DNA of 64,000 bases from Enoplolaimus lenunculus (lineage: Eukaryota > Nematoda > Enoplea > Enoplida > Thoracostomopsidae), in assembly GCA_030248215.1 (NCBI GenBank), contig JASANG010001056.1:235674-299673 (forward strand). Direction: 5' to 3'. This document shows positions 59,546 through 64,000 of this stretch, piece by piece (the first letter of the stretch is position 1; the number at the start of each line of letters is the position of its first letter). Made by a program: the position numbers and the translations under genes. The notes below the pieces were generated by a model that saw nothing but the letters and a program-made list of their open reading frames with translations, was not told where the DNA came from and ran no database searches.

Positions 59546-59737
59546 GCCACATGATGACTAAGAAAACAGATTCACAGTGCAACTTGAGTCGTGCTTTAAA
59601 ATTATTGTAGCCGAAACAGCTATTTTGACGATTTCAAAAAATCACAAGGCTTTTGTCGGATATGTGCGCGGTAAGGGTTTGTAAAGCATAAATTGCGATA
59701 CATGTGCACAAATACCGGAATATGAAGTTGTTGCGTT

Positions 59738-59810
59738 CGACCATATGATATAGTACTAGGATGCTTCGAGTGTACAATAAGGACGAGGTTCAATTCCCGG
59801 CAGGGTTTTT
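59738..59810 (+). repeat. tRNA-derived SINE head
   Basis: GAGGTTCAATTCCCGG matches the pol III B box (GGTTCAATTCC), and TAGTACTAGGATG lies about 45 bases upstream as a weak A box. A unique-looking tail follows. No tRNA fold closes. Confidence 0.45.
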
Positions 59811-60886
59811 CAAAACTTTGAACTGGGGTCGTGTAGACCGCATAGATCCAACAACTTTTTGAACAGAAGCATGAAACAACTTAATACTGTCACATTTTCT
59901 CATCAAAAAGGCGCGCGGTCAAAAGCATACTTTGGTAAAAAGCTGCTCAAGTGCTGCAATTTTCAGGTTTTAGTCAATACTGCAAACAGAACTTGAGTCA
60001 CATCCTCATTGGAAGTGCTGTTTTTGGCAAACTTTGGCATCGGAAACCTGATTTAATGGCTCAAACGCTAAAGTAAAGCTTCAACCCGACGATGTTTGGT
60101 GCAATTTTAATTTTTTTCATTTCTGTTACGCAACTTGAAATCTTTAAAGATAAAATGTTTCGCAGCAAACGTCAAAAAAGTAAACCTAATTTCCTGCGGG
60201 CAAACCAAATTCGGGTTCGATATATCGTATTCAAGCTCTTTTAAATTAAAACAAATACAAACGTTCATGTATCATATTTCAAGATGACAAATGTCTGGTG
60301 CATACGCCCCCAGCATTCAAAAAATTTTGATTCTATGTTTTAGCAACAATTAAAACAATAATAATGTGTGTATCAAAAGACTTATTATGTATGTGTCGTA
60401 GGGCAAACTGTTATTTGGGCGAATTACTACTTGATCTAGGCCAGTTTGCGCTATAGCGGGTTGAAGGCCCTTGATAATCGAACAAACTAGCACTAGTATT
60501 AATAAATTTTGCCATCTGGATATGGCTTGTTGTTTTCACAACGTAGTGGTTGCATCCATGTGCAATTTTCCTAATTCTTTAAGCTGCATGACAATTTTAG
60601 GACAATTTGTTCCAGAGTCATGCGCCAAACTGAACAACCCAATGATAAACTCAACGTTACACAATGCGATCTGAAATTACTTACACAAACACAAAAATTT
60701 AATATTTTGTGCAAATTTTAAGATGCAAAACAATAGTTTTAAAGTAGTGGCAAGGTAATATTTAATAAAAATTGTAATAAAATTATTCATGAACGACTTA
60801 TTGTTTTCACTACTGTCACGCGTTTCATTGTAACAACTAGCACTGACGAATGCAAGTTGGAGGTTTAACCAGTACCCGTCCCAAGT

Positions 60887-61016
60887 TAACATCAGGGGCG
60901 GAACATTTTTCTGCGGGACCGTAATACAACGCTTTAGACTAATTTGTTTCCTTTGCTTTACGGTTAGGAATTGCTAATATATACTACTGTAACGGTCCTG
61001 TTGTGTACATTGGCCC
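60887..61016 (-). mobile_element. Family A element A11 without hexamer core
   Basis: ATCAGGGGCGGAACATTTTT, GCTTTAGACTAATTTG and TACTACTGTAACGGTCCTG ... ACATTGGCCC are in family order, but the TTAGGC core is reduced to GGTTAGG. Left terminus shortened. Confidence 0.6.
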
Positions 61017-61120
61017 GGTGCCCCAACAAGGATCAAGGCTTCCCATCTGTTGCTAGCATTTTTACAATTTATTTATTTTTACAATCTGACATGAATATAT
61101 GAATCCTCCGCTGCGATTAA

Positions 61121-61342
61121 CGCTTTCACTTATAGAGTATACTATAAGCAACTAAATACAACAATGTACGAGCAATACACGCACTGTGAGCAGTGCTTAA
61201 CATTTAAAACATGTATGCGCAGTGCAAAATCTCCACAAGACGGTGGTCATCGTAAACGCCTCCCACCCGTGAGACTGGGGATCGAATCTTAACTTGAAAT
61301 TACATCTTATTTGAAATTGAAAATATTCATGTGAGAAAGGGT
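61121..61342 (+). mobile_element. Family B element B2
   Basis: TTAA at 61117-61120 and 61343-61346. Left hairpin CTTATAGAGTATACTATAAG; the tRNA-like part has B-box-like GGATCGAATC but the A-box side is shortened (GACGGTGGTCATCGTAAACG). 222 bp. Confidence 0.75.
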
Positions 61343-61372
61343 TAACGAAAATTTCTTACTTGTATCTATAAC

Positions 61373-61632
61373 CCTTTCACTCATAGAGTATACTATGAGC
61401 AACTAAATACAACAATGTACGAGCAATACACGCACAGTGAGCAGTGCTTAACGTATATAACATGTATGCGCAGTGCAAAATCTCCACAAGACGTGAGAGC
61501 CTACTCGGGCTCGAGCGTCAAGCTCTATAGCTCAGTGGTCATCGTAAACGCCTCCCACCCGTGAGACTGGGAATCGAATCTTAATTTGAAATTACATCTT
61601 ATATGAAATTGAAAATATTCATGTGAGAAAGG
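61373..61632 (+). mobile_element. Family B element B3
   Basis: CCCTTTCACTCATAGAGTAT to CATGTGAGAAAGG, with hairpin CTCATAGAGTATACTATGAG, A box TATAGCTCAGTGG and B box GGGAATCGAATC. Joined to B2 by TTAA and a 26-bp linker (CGAAAATTTCTTACTTG...), the same linker as beside B5 and B6 in complement. Confidence 0.75.
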
Positions 61633-61933
61633 TTTAAACATTGATTATTGCGTTTTTAAGATTCTAATTGTTCCAGTAATCAAACCCAGAGACCGCGTTA
61701 TTACATTTTAGGCGACGGTTTCATCATTTAGAATTACGGAATCATGGCAGCAAAATCCCTTCACATTTCTACTTATGCTTACTTTTTGATTTCCTATTTT
61801 TGCTATGGATATAAAACCACGATAAGATCTGCCATTAATATCAGGCCTTTTTTATAAGCAGTGTTAAAACGAATACGGCAAGCTTTCACACTTAGAAGTT
61901 GCGGTTCTTGTACAGTTTTATCTAAAAGTTTAA

Positions 61934-62196
61934 CCCCTTCTCACATTGAGTTGCTTATAGGCAACTCAGCGCAGTGTATATACGTTAAATAGTATATTTC
62001 GCACCGTGTTTATCAATTGCAACATGTATACGTAGTACTAAATCACCACAAGACGTGAGAGCCCCCTCGGGCTCGAGCGTCAAGCTCCTATAGCTGAGTG
62101 GTGATGGCATACGCCTCCCATTCCAGTCACTGGAGTTCGAATCCTAGCATAAAAGTAGGTGTCAGGGAAAATAGAAAATATTCATGTGAGAAAGGG
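61934..62196 (+). mobile_element. Family B element B4, best tRNA-like copy
   Basis: TTAA at 61930-61933 and 62197-62200. Hairpin GTTGCTTATAGGCAAC, A box TATAGCTGAGTGG, loop CTCCCAT, B box GAGTTCGAATCC; ends CCCCTTCTCACATTGAG and CATGTGAGAAAGGG. 263 bp, closely like B1. Confidence 0.82.
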
Positions 62197-62761
62197 TTAA
62201 GCGAAAAATTTTCAGTTTACTATCTTTAAGCTCAGACTCAGGCTTTAAGAAAAAGGCTAAAGAGCACAATTAATTGTTGAGATAATGGCTCAGAAAAAAT
62301 GATTGGCTAGAAGCTTCAAAACGGCAGAGCTTCTCATACACAAGTGCCCAATCACAAACCTTCAGAATACGGAAATTAGCGATAATCTGTCAAATTACTG
62401 TTTCAAAGCTAACTGTGTCTGCTCACTTGCTATTGCTCGTAAGAATAATCAAAATGCAATCATTCGGATAAAAACTTTAACATTTGTTCACCCAGCTCCA
62501 TGTCAAGTAGGCATAGGGTCTATTCACAGGAGGACAGCGAGACTGAGGAACTTAGGAGACAGGAAAACGTAGGCTTGGGCCTATTTAATTTATGTTTAGG
62601 CTTATACGTATAGTACGTAACCGCCCGTTGTTTACTTGCGCTAAAATTCACAGCTACCCCCTCATTGCCTTTGGAGGAGCCCTTTAAAGGCATGAACGCC
62701 ATGGTTTTGTATTGAAAAAGATGGATCCTAAAACTATAGTCGGTTAGCTGTCTAAATCACC

Positions 62762-62923
62762 GGCCAATATATAGAACAGCTCCGTAACAGTAGTATAAGC
62801 ATATTCTTAGGCCTAAGCCTAAATAAGCGTAATCGTAATTAAGAAATATTAGTCTATAATGCTAAAGCATACTCTATTGCAGTCTTGCAGAAAAACGTTC
62901 CGCCCTTGATCTTGACATGGGCC
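62762..62923 (-). mobile_element. Family A element A12
   Basis: GGCCAATATATAGAACAGC at the left and TTGACATGGGCC at the right; flanks AAATCACC and GAATCAAC agree at six of eight. Core has GGCCTAAGCCTAAATAAGCG only. Confidence 0.65.
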
Positions 62924-63346
62924 GAATCAACGCTGATTGCAACTGAAAAAGCAATGTTAAAATTTTCTAAAAAAAACTTCAGTTAAATTCAAAATTCAAG
63001 TAAAGTCTCGGCAGAATACTCCCGTCGTTTTAGCATTTAAATATCAACCAAAATCAATGCACATCTGACGCCGCGTCTATTTTATTTATTTAACTTAAAC
63101 TGTTTTGTTTACATGTTAATCAATATTTTATGTTTCTCAACTGTTTGACATAGATTCTTCAAATTTTGAGGTGACAAAATGTGATACAGCAAAACCGCTG
63201 TAAAAACGCCATTCAAATTTTGGATTGCGTCATATTTACAATTTTGATCAAGTGCAAACATCAACTGATTTTGTAACTGCAGTTTGCAGTCACGACATGG
63301 TCGAAAAAAGCAATCGACGCGTTTATTCGTCGTTCTTCTAATATAA

Positions 63347-63425
63347 ACGACCCATGTATAGATTGAGCGCGGACCGGCTCTTAATTGGTACGATTAGGTT
63401 TTAGGCTTAGGCTTAGGAATATGCT
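63347..63425 (+). mobile_element. Family A fragment A13
   Basis: GACCCATGTATAGATTGAGC to GGCTTAGGCTTAGGAATATG, then the match stops. Beyond it, GAACTCCGGCAGAAAATCG (63434) and TTTTTGCCGGAGGCGAAGCC (63839) may bound another inverted-repeat element. Confidence 0.55.
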
Positions 63426-64000
63426 GTGATCTTGAACTCCGGCAGAAAATCGAACTCCGGCTATGAGGCGGGGGTATAACTTTAGCCGGAAATTCCTACA
63501 AAAATTATCTTTTTGGCGCGGTTCGCTTTAAATTTTGCACAATTTTGAGGAAAGAAGATTTACAGATATTTGCTAAAATTAACAAATTAAACATGAGTTT
63601 AACTATACCTCATTTCGCTACACCTCTGCCTCCGGCAAATTTTGATGACCTCCAGTACCGGCAAAAACTTTCACCTCCGTCTGCAATCTACTAAAGCGTC
63701 AAAAACCTTTTTTTGAGAAAACTTGGCAGTCAATTTAACATAGGAAATTGCATCAAAGTTAAAATCTCACTCAAGCGAAGAAAATAAAAAACAAACTTTT
63801 ACCAATACATACGCCGGAATATTGAACCAGAAGTAAATTTTTGCCGGAGGCGAAGCCGAAGGTTGATTTTAGATTGTGTCGTAAAGCCTTGGTATTTTAT
63901 TCAAGTGACTTTGTGGATTGCATTAGATTACTTGTTCTACAATTTAGCAGAGTCAACTAAAATTGAATGCGAAGGAATATTCTAAACTGTTTTATGGCCT

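Overview
The window is animal nuclear DNA: AT-rich, gene-poor, with GT-AG introns of 1.3-1.9 kb and a very heavy load of short inverted-repeat elements. Only four protein genes are supported in 64 kb: a two-pore-domain potassium channel, an N-terminally extended globin, an opine dehydrogenase and a precursor of an orcokinin/pedal-peptide-like neuropeptide. This set points to an invertebrate with a nervous system and opine-type anaerobic metabolism, most simply a protostome worm. Hexamer runs of TTAGGC, the nematode telomere unit, are common, but they lie inside a transposon-like element and so do not place the species.

Layout. 0.9-7.4 kb: K2P channel on the + strand, four exons, introns filled with inverted-repeat elements. 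7.4-10.3 kb: intergenic, with a tRNA-Ala-like relic and a CpG-rich patch. 10.3-13.5 kb: globin on the - strand, two exons, total 408 codons. 13.5-20.3 kb: no gene seen. 20.3-21.6 kb: nested inverted-repeat elements, including an 879-bp fold-back. 22.07-23.50 kb: an 18-bp minisatellite of about 79 units; a decayed, inverted relative lies at 41.9-42.4 kb. 25.3-31.6 kb: a block of higher GC without long ORFs, holding a 178-bp tandem array and, 0.7 kb beyond it, a textbook pol II promoter; probably a giant terminal repeat or other remnant of a retroelement. 32.2-33.4 kb: intronless opine dehydrogenase (-). 37.0-37.8 kb: neuropeptide precursor (-). 38-64 kb: no firm gene, two weak candidate exons, many repeats.

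Repeat families named here: A, about 190-205 bp, GGCCCATGTA-type termini, 8-bp target duplications and a TTAGGC-rich core; B, about 210-275 bp, TTAA-flanked, CCCTTTCTCAC termini with a tRNA-like pol III box pair inside; C, about 410-440 bp, TA-flanked, CTGTAGTGACCCGAATAAA termini; D, an 879-bp fold-back; E, TA-flanked CACTGTAAATTCC termini with GAGTTGA internal motifs, plus a GACTC relative; F, about 160-170 bp, 8-bp duplication, ends reading GAGCTGGCTACGG; G, about 180-220 bp elements in the K2P introns. None carries a transposase here, so all look non-autonomous.

The genes do not form a pathway; they are unrelated single genes. The least ordinary observations are family B (a TTAA element with an embedded tRNA-like unit and a hairpin kept by compensatory change), family A (telomere-like repeats carried by a mobile element), the aspartate in the K2P first selectivity filter, the globin with an acylation-type N terminus and a long CD insertion, and the peptide precursor.
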